64,000 nucleotides of DNA from Natranaeroarchaeum sp042663585 (GTDB lineage: Archaea > Halobacteriota > Halobacteria > Halobacteriales > Natronoarchaeaceae): assembly GCF_042663585.1 (NCBI RefSeq), contig NZ_JBHTAN010000001.1, forward strand, positions 310,001 to 374,000. Direction: 5' to 3'. Numbering within the stretch: position 1 is the stretch's first letter; the number at the start of each line of letters is the position of its first letter. The notes beneath the pieces are model-generated. The model saw only the letters and a program-made list of their open reading frames with translations, had not been told where the DNA came from and ran no database searches. Position numbers and translations under genes: made by a program. Shown here piece after piece: positions 26,154 to 34,982 of the stretch.

Positions 26154-26361
26154 CCAGGTGAGGCGACCTTCTTTTTTATTGTGTGCCGGACCGACCCAGG
26201 CCCCGCCTCCCCACCCTCCGCTCCCTGCTCGCTTCGCTGCGCACGCAGCCACAACCTAGCGTATTCGAATGTAAGCGGATTCATACTAGATTAGAGCCGC
26301 TTTCATTCAGCAAATAATATAAACAGAAAATGAGCCAAAAAGATATTAACTACCCAGTGGA
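26154..26361. other. Intergenic gap
   Basis: 208 bp: a GC-rich first half and an AT-rich second half, the latter probably holding the promoter of the large regulator. Nothing else seen. Confidence 0.4.
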
Positions 26362-28851
26362 TTGCACACGGTATTGGCAAAAGAATCCTACATAAAAAAA
26401 GACTCTATCGACGTCCTCCACGTTGACGACAACAATCAGATGCGGACGCTCTTCCAGGATAGCCTCGAACAGGTCGACGGGGCGTTTACCGTTACTTCCG
26501 TTGGGGATCCAGTTGCAGTCCTCGATAGGCTTGATACCGATATCGAGTGTATAGTCTCGGATTACGAAATGCCGACAATGAACGGCCTGGAGCTTCTCCG
26601 GGCAGTGAGTGCCGACCGGCCAGACCTCCCGTTTATTCTTCTGACGGGGAAAGGGTCCGAGGAGGTCGCCAGCGAGGCGATCTCAGCTGGGTTGACAGAC
26701 TACTTTCGGAAGTCAGATATCGCACAGCAGTTCCCGGTGTTAGCTCAACGCATCGAGAACGTGGTGGAAGGCGAGCGAGCGGAAATGAGCTATCGCGAAC
26801 TCTTCAAGCTAGCCGCCGAGGGTTTCGCATTAAACCATCCCGAGACCGGAGCGTTTATCGACGCTAACCCGGCTTTCCTGGAGATTTTTGGCGTAGAGCG
26901 AGCGGAATTGTTGTCGATGGGTTTGAACGATCTCTGGAGTATTCCGCGACAGGACCATCAGGAAACGACGTTGAGCGATCACTTCCAGCGAGCGGCGACT
27001 GATGGAATGACCAGCACGGAGGAATGCTGTCAGCGAGCGAGCGGCGAGCGCTTCTGGGTGGAATTCAAGTTCAAACCAATCGAGGTGAAGGGTCGCTCGC
27101 TGGTCCTGACGCAGGCCCGCGACATCACTGACCGTAGGCGGTACGAACAAACGCTATCGGCGCTACATACAGCAGTCACTGATATCGTCGCCGCCGATCA
27201 ATCGCGTCAGGTGACCGGAAGCGTCCTGTCCACGGTCGACAACCTGCTTGCTGCCGATCGAGGGGCAGTGTTCCGCCACGTATCGTCAAAAAATTGGTTG
27301 GAGGTCGTGGACGCGATGTCACTTCCGAGCGTTGCTAGCGAGGTCCCACTCGATCCGGATCACCCGCTTGCCCGTGCCTTCATCGACGGCCGTCCGATCG
27401 AGGTAGATGATGTGTCGACCTTTGGGTCCGCGGCAGGAGACGACACAGGTCACGGACTGACGTTGTTCATGCCGATTGGATCTGCAGGCGTGCTCGCGAT
27501 CGGGTATGACGACAGGAGATCGGTTGCGCCCCACGATAGCGAGTTCGTGGAGATCCTGGCTAACGCCGCTGCGGCGGCGTTCGAGCGGTTCGAGAGGGAA
27601 CAGGAGATCAATTCGGGCCAACAAGAGATCAGTCGACAGAGCGAGGAACTCCACCGTCTGGAACGTGTGAATGCAACGCTTCGAGGACTCAACGAGTCCC
27701 TGTTACGAGCCGAAACCCGAGACGAGATATTCGAGGCAGTTTGCGACCAGGTGAGCGATATCGAGGGCGTGAAGCTCGCGTGGATCGGCGTTCCGACTGA
27801 AGAGAGCGTGCTGGATCGTCGCGCGTGGGCGGGTAATATTCCACAGTATCTCGACAATATTACGTTAGAGCTCGATTCGAGCGAAGAGCCAGCGATAGTC
27901 GCCTTCCAGACCGGCCGCTCGGTTCGCGTCGCAAACACGGCGATCGATATCCGTCAACAGCCGTGGAAGCAAACCGCGCTCTCGTACGGTGTCGAATCCG
28001 TCGTTGCGATCCCGATCGAGGTAGATGGCGTTACGTCCGGCGTGCTCTCGGTTCTGTCGGCCGATCAGAACGCGTTCAGCGGGCGCTTCGAGAGAATGTT
28101 GTCGGCTATCGCATCCTCGGTGGGCGAAACACTTCAGTCCGTCGAGCAGCGTCACGCGCTCCAGTCGGGTGCCACAACTGAACTTGCGTTCGAGATCGAT
28201 GGCGTTGATCATCTTTTCGGGCGGCTTGCCGCTGACGCCGATTGTGAACTCGACGTGACAGGGGTTATTCCCGAACCGGGTGCCACCTGTCGGGTGTTCG
28301 CTGCTGTCGAGGAGGCGTCGCTGAAGAGCGTAACGGAGGTTGCTGCCACGATGAGTGCGGTCCGATCGGCAACTATCGCGACCGACAACGGGCCAGACGG
28401 TGTCGTCGAGCTTCATCTCGAAACCCCACTTCTCGGAGCGCAGTTGCGGGAATACCCGGTCAGAATTTCGGAGCTATCTGCATCCCCGAACTCCGTTCAG
28501 GTCGGTCTGGAGATCGCACAGACGGATATCCTGCGGGATGTCGCGTCGGATATTCTGGATCGGTATCCGAGCGCACAGTTGGTCTCGAAAGGCACACAGA
28601 ACGCCGACGGCAGCGATTACGAGCGACTGGTTGCGTTTCGCGAGTCGCTCACGACGCGCCAGCGCGAGGTCGTTCATACCGCGTATCTCAACGGCTATTT
28701 CCAGTCCCCGCGTCACTGCACCGGGAAAGAACTCGGGGAGAAACTCGGTATCTCTTCCCAAGCGGTGTACCAGCATCTCCGGGCCGCGGAGCGACAGCTG
28801 TTCGACGAGGCGTTCCGCCAGACCCGGACGGTGTCGGCGAACGACGAGTAA
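26362..28851 (+). CDS. REC-PAS-GAF-GAF-HTH_10 regulator (bacterio-opsin activator-like)
   Basis: About 829 residues. Receiver domain first: acidic pair Asp22-Asp23, phospho-acceptor Asp67 (IVSDYEMP), Thr95 and Lys117. Then PAS (FKLAAEGFALNHPETGAFID), two GAF-like domains (TDIVAADQSRQ; NESLLRAETRDEIFEAVCDQ), a BAT coupling domain and a C-terminal HTH_10 (LTTRQREVVHTAYLNGYFQS). It should be a DNA-binding response regulator that senses a small molecule or redox state and takes phosphate from a separate kinase; the hybrid kinase at 59377 is one candidate. No ATG or GTG is available before the receiver. The only in-frame starts there are TTG at 26362 or 26374. Confidence 0.85.
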   Translation: MHTVLAKESYIKKDSIDVLHVDDNNQMRTLFQDSLEQVDGAFTVTSVGDPVAVLDRLDTDIECIVSDYEMPTMNGLELLRAVSADRPDLPFILLTGKGSEEVASEAISAGLTDYFRKSDIAQQFPVLAQRIENVVEGERAEMSYRELFKLAAEGFALNHPETGAFIDANPAFLEIFGVERAELLSMGLNDLWSIPRQDHQETTLSDHFQRAATDGMTSTEECCQRASGERFWVEFKFKPIEVKGRSLVLTQARDITDRRRYEQTLSALHTAVTDIVAADQSRQVTGSVLSTVDNLLAADRGAVFRHVSSKNWLEVVDAMSLPSVASEVPLDPDHPLARAFIDGRPIEVDDVSTFGSAAGDDTGHGLTLFMPIGSAGVLAIGYDDRRSVAPHDSEFVEILANAAAAAFERFEREQEINSGQQEISRQSEELHRLERVNATLRGLNESLLRAETRDEIFEAVCDQVSDIEGVKLAWIGVPTEESVLDRRAWAGNIPQYLDNITLELDSSEEPAIVAFQTGRSVRVANTAIDIRQQPWKQTALSYGVESVVAIPIEVDGVTSGVLSVLSADQNAFSGRFERMLSAIASSVGETLQSVEQRHALQSGATTELAFEIDGVDHLFGRLAADADCELDVTGVIPEPGATCRVFAAVEEASLKSVTEVAATMSAVRSATIATDNGPDGVVELHLETPLLGAQLREYPVRISELSASPNSVQVGLEIAQTDILRDVASDILDRYPSAQLVSKGTQNADGSDYERLVAFRESLTTRQREVVHTAYLNGYFQSPRHCTGKELGEKLGISSQAVYQHLRAAERQLFDEAFRQTRTVSANDE

Positions 28852-28965
28852 ACTGTGCTGGCGGGTGATTCGAAGGGGTGGGGGTTTACTATCCAAGCAT
28901 CTCGACGGCCGGCGCTTGGAACGTCAACGGAGACGCCTGTCCGTCTCCAGCTATAATGGGGTTGT

Positions 28966-29490
28966 ATGCAACGAAGAGCTGTAATCGGAAGCATCGGAGC
29001 GATTCTCGGAACAAGCGTCGGTACGGCTGCATACACCAGCGCCAGCGTCACTCGAGATGCGTCTTTCACGGTCGCAACAGACGCTTCTACAGCACTCATC
29101 GGCCTCAACGCCGGGACGACCGACGGTATCACTGAAACCGGTGACCTCCTCAAGATCACGCCGGCCGATCTGAATACAGACGGTTCGTTCACTTTCGGCG
29201 ACTCGACTAGCCTTGATACGGCTCACGCCTTCTCGATCACGAACAACGACGGTAGTGAGCGCAGCTTTACGCTCGGGTACGGAACCGCGGGTGTCACCTT
29301 TGATCTCTTCGAGGAGGGCACAAATGGGTGGACAGATGCTGTCTCTCTTGGTACGGTCGACGACACGACAGACGTAACGTGGACGGCCGCTGCCGCTCAG
29401 GAGGTCCGCGTTGTCATGACCGTTGACACTACAGGGGTAGCCTTGGGTGCGACAGATCTGGACGGGACACTCACCTTCACGGCGAACTAA
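28966..29490 (+). CDS. Secreted DUF1102-like protein (possible TasA/CalY-like filament subunit)
   Basis: 174 residues. N-terminus MQRRAVIGSIGAILGTSVGT is a signal peptide with two Arg and a hydrophobic core, then AAYTSASVTRDASFTVATD. The mature part is Thr/Ser/Asp-rich beta-sandwich-like: FSITNNDGSERSFTLGYG and EVRVVMTVDTTGVALG. This matches haloarchaeal DUF1102 proteins encoded next to signal peptidases. By analogy with bacterial TasA/CalY and archaeal bundling pili the protein could be a matrix fibre subunit. The signal peptidase gene follows after 16 bp. Confidence 0.7.
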   Translation: MQRRAVIGSIGAILGTSVGTAAYTSASVTRDASFTVATDASTALIGLNAGTTDGITETGDLLKITPADLNTDGSFTFGDSTSLDTAHAFSITNNDGSERSFTLGYGTAGVTFDLFEEGTNGWTDAVSLGTVDDTTDVTWTAAAAQEVRVVMTVDTTGVALGATDLDGTLTFTAN

Positions 29491-29506
29491 TTCGACGGTC
29501 CAGCGA

Positions 29507-30133
29507 ATGATTCGTCGAGCGCTGGCGTTCGTAGCGGTTGGTGGTCTGCTCCTGCTCTTACTGCCAGGGACGCCGCTCCAGCTCTCGTACGTATACAGCG
29601 ACAGTATGGAACCGACCATCGGGCAAGGTGACGGCTACGTCGTCGGTCCGACTGGCGACGTCACCTCGGGCGACATCATCGTGTTCGACTCCACAACCCG
29701 CGACGAGTACGTTACCCACCGTGTCGTCGCCCTTACCGACGAGGGGTATATTACCAAAGGTGATAACAATCCATCGACTGATCAGGATGCCGGCCATCCT
29801 GTCGTGACTGACTCCAGTGTCGTCGGCACAGTCCTCACCATCGGCAACAAGCCGATCGTTATTCCACGGCTTGGAAGCGTCGTCGCCGTGCTGTCGACGT
29901 ACTGGCCACTCGGCGTGCTCGCGGTGATACTCGCCGGCGGATTCATCGAGCGGAACCCCCGTGCTCGCGATGTCGTTCGCGTCAACGATCTGATGACACC
30001 GCTTGTCATCACTGCTGTCCTCGGAAGTGCTCTCGCGCAGCCTACGGGGCGCCGACCTACGAGATGGCGTTTACTGCGGTCACGACCGACGGTGGAGGCG
30101 GTGGCCGCATCATTCCGGTCGGAGAGTCGGTGA
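29507..30133 (+). CDS. Signal peptidase I (archaeal type), C-terminus changed by a likely frameshift
   Basis: 208 residues from MIRRALAFVAVGGLL. One N-terminal membrane anchor, then the catalytic Ser in YSDSMEPTI, His in YVTHRVVAL and Asp in ITKGDNNPSTDQD: the Ser-His-Asp set of the archaeal/ER type. A second membrane segment follows (WPLGVLAVILAGGFIE). The last ~35 residues become basic and unlike a membrane protein. From about 30045 the frame of the next ORF continues sensibly (AAYGAPTYEMAF), so one base seems missing in GCGCAGCC. The catalytic domain is intact. Likely dedicated to the DUF1102 proteins, like SipW for TasA. Confidence 0.78.
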   Translation: MIRRALAFVAVGGLLLLLLPGTPLQLSYVYSDSMEPTIGQGDGYVVGPTGDVTSGDIIVFDSTTRDEYVTHRVVALTDEGYITKGDNNPSTDQDAGHPVVTDSSVVGTVLTIGNKPIVIPRLGSVVAVLSTYWPLGVLAVILAGGFIERNPRARDVVRVNDLMTPLVITAVLGSALAQPTGRRPTRWRLLRSRPTVEAVAASFRSESR

Positions 30134-30489
30134 CTCGGTCCGTCGAGGTGGCAAGCGCCCCACGATTCACCTACCAGTTCGTCGAGGGGGCTGGCGTTAC
30201 GGTTCTCGATATCGGCGCGAACGGAGGCAGCTCCGACGTTGTCGTCAGGGTCCCCGCCCAGACGAGTACCGGCGCCCTCGAGGGTACGGTGAGTTCCCAC
30301 TACTATCCGGCCGTCCTGCCCTATGGAATCATGAGCAGCCTTCATACGCTTCACCCAGTCGCGGCGGCGATCGCCTCTGTCGGCACGGTCGTCACACCGC
30401 TTTACGGGGTACATTGGCTCGTGGTGGATGGCAAAGCACCGATCGAATTGCGATCCCGGTCACGTACTTCGTGGTGGGAGTTCCGATGA
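30046..30489 (+). pseudogene. C-terminal part of the signal peptidase protein, out of frame
   Basis: Open frame reading AYGAPTYEMAFTAVTTDGG, then a beta-rich extracytoplasmic segment (GESVTRSVEVASAPRFTYQF) and a membrane segment HPVAAAIASVGTVVTPLYGV. An ATG at 30064 could let it be translated alone. Joined to the upstream ORF by restoring one base it gives a ~330-residue membrane protein with the peptidase domain at the N-terminus. Its stop overlaps the next start (30486-30489). Confidence 0.55.
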
Positions 30490-30983
30490 GTAGCGGTCGT
30501 TCTCGGGCGCGGTCCCGCCGCGTACTTCCCGCTACCGTGTTACTACTAGTCGTGTTACTACTTGGCGCGACGCTGTTACCTGCGGCCTCGTATTCGACCG
30601 CGGATGTCGACCGGGGGGCGACCCTCGGCATCACTGACGACCCACAGGCTCTCATCGCGCTCGACACCGCGACAGGCGTCAGAATCGGTCACACGGACCA
30701 GCTCGTCGTCGTCACGAACAACCTCCAAAACACCGCCACGATGACGGTGACGCTAAACGACGCGTCGGCCACGAAAGCAGATCTCGTGGTCGACGGTATC
30801 TCTGTCGGGGACGAGTATACTGTCGATCTCGACGCGACCGAGAGTGTCGCTGTTGACGTTGCGATACCGGACGACGACACCTACGTCGATGAGAAAATCG
30901 TGTTCGATACATCCGCTGACAGCGTCGGTATCGACGCCGTCGCCACGAATCGGAGTGCAACGATCGAGGATACCACTCAATGA
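30486..30983 (+). CDS. Second exported DUF1102-like protein
   Basis: 165 residues from MSSGRSRARSRRVLPATVLL. Basic N-terminus and a long hydrophobic core (LLLVVLLLGATLLPAASYST) form a signal sequence. The mature part is a Thr/Asp-rich beta domain: QLVVVTNNLQNTATMTVTLN and VDLDATESVAVDVAIPDDDT. It resembles the first secreted protein in design and could be a minor or anchoring subunit, as TapA is for TasA. It is coupled to the genes on both sides by ATGA overlaps. Confidence 0.65.
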   Translation: MSSGRSRARSRRVLPATVLLLVVLLLGATLLPAASYSTADVDRGATLGITDDPQALIALDTATGVRIGHTDQLVVVTNNLQNTATMTVTLNDASATKADLVVDGISVGDEYTVDLDATESVAVDVAIPDDDTYVDEKIVFDTSADSVGIDAVATNRSATIEDTTQ

Positions 30984-32077
30984 TGGCCACTGGCGCCGCC
31001 AAAGTTCGATATCTCCTTTCAGAGAACGGCCGGATGCTTAGTCAACTCGGCGCTCTCTTGCTGTTAGTCGGCTTTATCGGTGTCGCCGTCACGATGGTGT
31101 TCCCGCCGACGATGGCTGTGACTGAGGTGACCGACCGGTCGCTCGTGGAAACAGGGACCACCACGACAGCGACGGTCGAGAACGACCACGCGATGTACCA
31201 GGCTGGCGAGGAGCTAACCAATGAACCTGTGTATCTCCGCGGAGTCTCCCCGAGTGTTACGGTGACCGCGACGACACGAGCACCGCCGGATGACGTCGTT
31301 GTCGACCAGCAGGTCTCGATCCTGTACACGGCATCCTCGACCGAGGACGGCGTATTTCGACGGCAGAAACACGCGATAACGTCTACATCCGGAACGATAG
31401 AAGGGAACGCCGCCACCGTCGATAGTGTGGCAACGGTTCAGAGCGCGGATCTCGCCGACACGCTGCGGGAGATGCGTGCGGAGATCGGGGATGCTGGCAG
31501 TGTCAACGCGTATCTCCACGTCGAAACCACTTATTCCAGTGACGATTATGAAGGATCTCTCGAGGATCGGGCCGAACTCACCGTCAGTCCTGACTCCTAC
31601 CGTGTCCCAGTTCTTTCGGTTAGCAAGGAACACCGAACGACGGCGTCGTACGCCGCCCCAGTTAGCGACAAAGTGTTCCAGACGACGTCTCCGGTGGCTG
31701 GCTCCGTCATTGTCCCCCACATGACCCTGGTCTTCCTGGTCCTCTCGGTGATCGGTGGTGTGGTCCTCGGCGCCGCACGATACGGGCGCAGGGAGTTCGA
31801 TGCTGATCGCGAGCGTGACAGGATCCATCGCCTGCGCTACGACGAGTGGATCTCTGGCGGAGACCTGCCGACAGCGTTCTCCAAGCATCTAGAAGTTATC
31901 CCGATGGATTCGCTCGAAGGCCTCGTCGATATCGCTATCGACTCCGAGACACGCGTGATCCACGACTCACAGCAGGGTCGTTATGCCGTTTTCACAGACG
32001 CGGCCGTGTTTGTCTTCCGTCCGGATACCACTGCCGGGTTTTTATTCAATAGGGAGGTGCAAGACACCGACAAATAA
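30980..32077 (+). CDS. DUF5305-family membrane protein
   Basis: 365 residues. One membrane segment near the N-terminus (LLLLVGFIGVAVTMVFPP), a large extracytoplasmic beta-rich domain of about 200 residues, and a second segment VVLGAARYGRREFD preceded by LVFLVLSVIGG. A cytoplasmic tail of about 100 residues contains the YDEWISGGDLP pattern seen in DUF5305 proteins. The family regularly accompanies haloarchaeal signal-peptidase/DUF1102 loci, so a role in assembly or processing of the exported proteins is likely. Start overlaps the previous stop. Confidence 0.7.
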   Translation: MMATGAAKVRYLLSENGRMLSQLGALLLLVGFIGVAVTMVFPPTMAVTEVTDRSLVETGTTTTATVENDHAMYQAGEELTNEPVYLRGVSPSVTVTATTRAPPDDVVVDQQVSILYTASSTEDGVFRRQKHAITSTSGTIEGNAATVDSVATVQSADLADTLREMRAEIGDAGSVNAYLHVETTYSSDDYEGSLEDRAELTVSPDSYRVPVLSVSKEHRTTASYAAPVSDKVFQTTSPVAGSVIVPHMTLVFLVLSVIGGVVLGAARYGRREFDADRERDRIHRLRYDEWISGGDLPTAFSKHLEVIPMDSLEGLVDIAIDSETRVIHDSQQGRYAVFTDAAVFVFRPDTTAGFLFNREVQDTDK

Positions 32078-32450
32078 CGGTATCGAGATCTCACTTCAGA
32101 CTGCCGAGGCTGATGGACTGGATGCAAGCGATGAGCGTGCAGTACTTCAGTTCGGGACCTATGACGATCTCGTCGACAGCCTCACTCCGCTGCGCCTTGA
32201 TCTCATCCAGGCGATCGCCAAAGAGCGTCCATCCAGCATGCGTGAGGCTACACGACTCGTCGACCGCGACGTCTCCGATATCCATGCAGATCTGAAACAG
32301 CTGGACGTGCTGGGTATCCTCGAGCTCAAGGAGGGAGGCCTTGGCGGAACGATCCAGCCAGTTGTCCCCTTCGATAAAATCGAGATGCACATCGATTACC
32401 CACTTCTCGACGACGTCGACGTAGACAGTACTCCCGCTAGCGCGGACTAG
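31983..32450 (+). CDS. HVO_A0114-like winged-helix regulator with unclear or lost start
   Basis: The reliable part runs from about 32085: DERAVLQFGTYDDLVDSLTP, LRLDLIQAIAKERPSSMREA, TRLVDRDVSDIHADLKQLDV, LGILELKEGG. This is the helix-turn-helix pattern of small haloarchaeal HVO_A0114-type DNA-binding proteins. There is no ATG or GTG near the expected start. The only in-frame ATG (31983) lies 95 bp inside the DUF5305 gene and gives a non-homologous N-terminus. Either initiation is unusual or the 5' end was lost. It would be the natural regulator of the secretion locus. Confidence 0.5.
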   Translation: MPFSQTRPCLSSVRIPLPGFYSIGRCKTPTNNGIEISLQTAEADGLDASDERAVLQFGTYDDLVDSLTPLRLDLIQAIAKERPSSMREATRLVDRDVSDIHADLKQLDVLGILELKEGGLGGTIQPVVPFDKIEMHIDYPLLDDVDVDSTPASAD

Positions 32451-32491
32451 CCACTTGTTTTCACCCTCTGAAAGGGTGCGAGGGCTATCAG

Positions 32492-32704
32492 ATGGCTCTC
32501 AGTGACACGACCAACGAACGGGAGGTGTCCAGAAAGGAAGCCACGGAACCATCCAGAGAGCGACTCGACCGTCAGCACTGCGAGCGATCAACTGCCCATC
32601 GATTCAGTACCCACGACTCGGTCCCTGATGAGACGTGGACGGGGCAACCGATCTGGGAGTGCCACGTATGTAGCACAGCTCGTCACGGGCCCGCTCGCGA
32701 ATAG
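32492..32704 (+). CDS. Small hypothetical protein with a C-terminal CxxC
   Basis: 70 residues, highly charged, ending IWECHVCSTARHGPARE. The preceding gap has a CACCCT/AGGGTG hairpin around 32463-32479 that could terminate the upstream transcript. The TTAACCAA-type inverted repeat follows 20 bp after its stop. No family recognised. Confidence 0.4.
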   Translation: MALSDTTNEREVSRKEATEPSRERLDRQHCERSTAHRFSTHDSVPDETWTGQPIWECHVCSTARHGPARE

Positions 32705-32723
32705 TGGAAAACGGACTCGTCGA

Positions 32724-32764
32724 TTAACCAATAGAGACGAACGAGACCGCGTTTTGTTGGTTAA
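32724..32764. repeat. Inverted repeat TTAACCAA-N25-TTGGTTAA, second site
   Basis: Arms at 32724-32731 and 32757-32764. The right arm and its flank match the site at 18805-18850, and the spacer differs by one base in length (25 versus 26 between the 8-bp cores). It again lies just after a stop codon. Confidence 0.6.
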
Positions 32765-32867
32765 CACTGCGAACGCCCGCAAGGCCGACGTCAGTCACGG
32801 TGGCCTATCCGCGCCGGCGAGCGGTGAGGCGCTTCCAGTGGAGCAACAGTTCCAACAGGGTAAACGG

Positions 32868-33221
32868 ATGCACTGTGTGCTCAGCAATCTCAATCGGCTC
32901 GACGTCGACCGGTTGGACGACGCGGATCGAGAACGAGTCGAGATCACGAGAAGCCTCCTGGGAGAGGTGAGCCTTCTCACACGGCCGGATGCCGGAGACG
33001 AGACGAACATTCACGCGGACCCCTCACTGGCGTCTCCATCCACGCTCAGGGGAGGCGTTCCAGAGCCGGTACAACATCCCTCGATGAGGGTGTACGGAGC
33101 AGTCGACGCACGCTCGGCAGTTCCAGTATCGGAAAGCGATCCGGTGCGCGCGACACGGTCACGCGGGGTGTCCGGCAGCGTATTCTGCTATCATGTGGGT
33201 CGGTACCTCTTCACAGACTAA
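32868..33221 (+). CDS. Doubtful ORF, possibly a gene remnant
   Basis: The segment MHCVLSNLNRLDVDRLDDAD and ERVEITRSLLGEVSLLTRPD has typical acidic haloarchaeal composition. The C-terminal third (RGVSGSVFCYHVGRYLFTD) does not. No family recognised. The longer open frame begins upstream of the inverted repeat but there it shadows the 70-residue ORF. Confidence 0.25.
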   Translation: MHCVLSNLNRLDVDRLDDADRERVEITRSLLGEVSLLTRPDAGDETNIHADPSLASPSTLRGGVPEPVQHPSMRVYGAVDARSAVPVSESDPVRATRSRGVSGSVFCYHVGRYLFTD

Positions 33222-33357
33222 CAGAGACCACAACGGTGCAGTCCCTCGATTAGTCCGAGTTAAACGGGATTAAAACCGTGAATCCGAGGGAAGACGACTG
33301 AATCCAGATACAGCGTTTGGACGGTTCATACGGGTTGGCGAGAGAGGTGGCGACATA

Positions 33358-34605
33358 ATGAACACCGAACGTATCGCACTGGTCGTGGTCACGCTGGCGC
33401 TCCTCGTCGGTGGGGCCGCGACATTGTTCGCACCGACCATTCTTTCCGAGCCGGGTACCGCCCCCGGCCACGCGGAGGCAACGACCACCGCCGTCATGGA
33501 TGGTGGGCTCGCGTCGTTGTTCGGATTCACGCTCTGGGGCGTGACGCTCCTTTTCGGGGCCACCGCACTCGTTTGGTTCGTCCTCACGACTGTCGTTGGG
33601 GCGGGCTACGAGGCGCCGCCGAACGAATACGGCCTTGAGAACATCCAAGTTCGAATTATGACTGTCGACGCCGCTGAGGTCGTCCAGGAGACCGTCGATT
33701 CCCTGCCCGAGGGGCTCGAGGACGTGCACGTGATCGCGGAATCGGCCATCGACGTGACTGGAGCGACAGTCCACGTCGTCCCAGAGGACTTCACGTGTCG
33801 TGCAGTCCGGAAGGGCCGCGCACAGGAGTGGGCGCGGCAGGCGCTGGACTGTCAGGAGGAGTTCGTGTTGTATCTCGACGAGGACAGCATCGTCGAGTCA
33901 CTAGACGGGCTCCCGGATGCAGATATCGTCCAACTCCGCGAGAAACCTCGCCGCACGGGATCGAATCTGAGCTATCTGGCCGATATGTACCGGATGGGCG
34001 TCCAGTTCGAACAGCGCGCATTCGCGCGACTCTCGATTCCGCTGTTCGCGTGGGGTGGCGGGATCGCTGTTCGCACCGAGGTCGAAGAGAAGACGACATG
34101 GGATCGTGAGACGCTGGTCGAGGACACCGCGTTCGTCTGGGCAGCGTTTCAGGAGTTCGACGTGACGTTCGCACTGGCGGATGCGGTCTGCCGGAACGAG
34201 GCGCCGCCATCGCTGTACGAGATCCTGCAGCAGCGTCGCCGCTGGGCGGCTGGCAACGTGCAGGCATCGGCGATGCTCCCGCTGCGGTACGAGGTACTGA
34301 CGCGGGTGCGGAACTACGCCTGGGCGCTCTCGCCGATCGTCACCCTGCTCGTCGTCCCGCTGTCGCTCCTGAGCGTGACGATCGTCTATAGCGGGTTGTT
34401 CTTTGTGGCGTCCATGGGACTAGCGCTGTGTACGCTCGGCTGGTTCCTTCTGGGTGTTATCTACTACGGTGACAACCACCGTCAGTGGATACTGGCACTC
34501 CCGCTGGCGCCGGTGATCACCGTTATCCACTCGATGGGGACAATCGCAGGTCTCCTCAACCCACCGGAGACGTTCCGCGTGACGACGAAGGTAGGTAGCA
34601 AGTGA
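33358..34605 (+). CDS. Membrane glycosyltransferase, family 2
   Basis: 415 residues. Two N-terminal membrane segments, a cytoplasmic GT-A domain and three or more C-terminal segments. Motifs: VRIMTVDAAEVVQETVDSLP (nucleotide side), EFVLYLDEDSIVESLDGLPD (DxD-type metal site), LFAWGGGIAVRTEV, ETLVEDTAFVWAAFQEFDV (acceptor-side Glu-Asp) and the QQRRRWAAGN motif of processive enzymes. It may make or export an exopolysaccharide or glycolipid. It stands alone between the secretion locus and a pseudogene zone. Confidence 0.85.
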   Translation: MNTERIALVVVTLALLVGGAATLFAPTILSEPGTAPGHAEATTTAVMDGGLASLFGFTLWGVTLLFGATALVWFVLTTVVGAGYEAPPNEYGLENIQVRIMTVDAAEVVQETVDSLPEGLEDVHVIAESAIDVTGATVHVVPEDFTCRAVRKGRAQEWARQALDCQEEFVLYLDEDSIVESLDGLPDADIVQLREKPRRTGSNLSYLADMYRMGVQFEQRAFARLSIPLFAWGGGIAVRTEVEEKTTWDRETLVEDTAFVWAAFQEFDVTFALADAVCRNEAPPSLYEILQQRRRWAAGNVQASAMLPLRYEVLTRVRNYAWALSPIVTLLVVPLSLLSVTIVYSGLFFVASMGLALCTLGWFLLGVIYYGDNHRQWILALPLAPVITVIHSMGTIAGLLNPPETFRVTTKVGSK

Positions 34606-34982
34606 TCAATTACGTCCAGCAGCTGTCTTGATTTTCAGGCAAGCGACGCATCTGCGGGTTCGGTTGGCGTCGAGTGTGTCGGTATAGCTCCTGATGGGTG
34701 AGAGGCGCTGGCCTATCCCGCTCGTGTTCGATAGCGACGGACGAGACAACCGACCGAAAGGGACAACGATACACCAGAAATCGTCCACTGGTCAAACACG
34801 ACAGCCACAAACGCCTGGTTATCGCTGAGTTGCTGGAGGGGGCGGAACAGACCGACGTACGGCGTCGAAGCCCTCCGCGCGGATTTCAGTTCCCCCGAAC
34901 CGATCGACGAGTAGTGTTGTTCGTCCCCCGGAAGGGGTGCGGGGCGAACCAGTCGCGGGTTGCCCTGCAAGGTGATTGCTCG
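34606..34982. other. Intergenic gap
   Basis: 377 bp, no credible gene and no repeat noticed. Confidence 0.5.
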
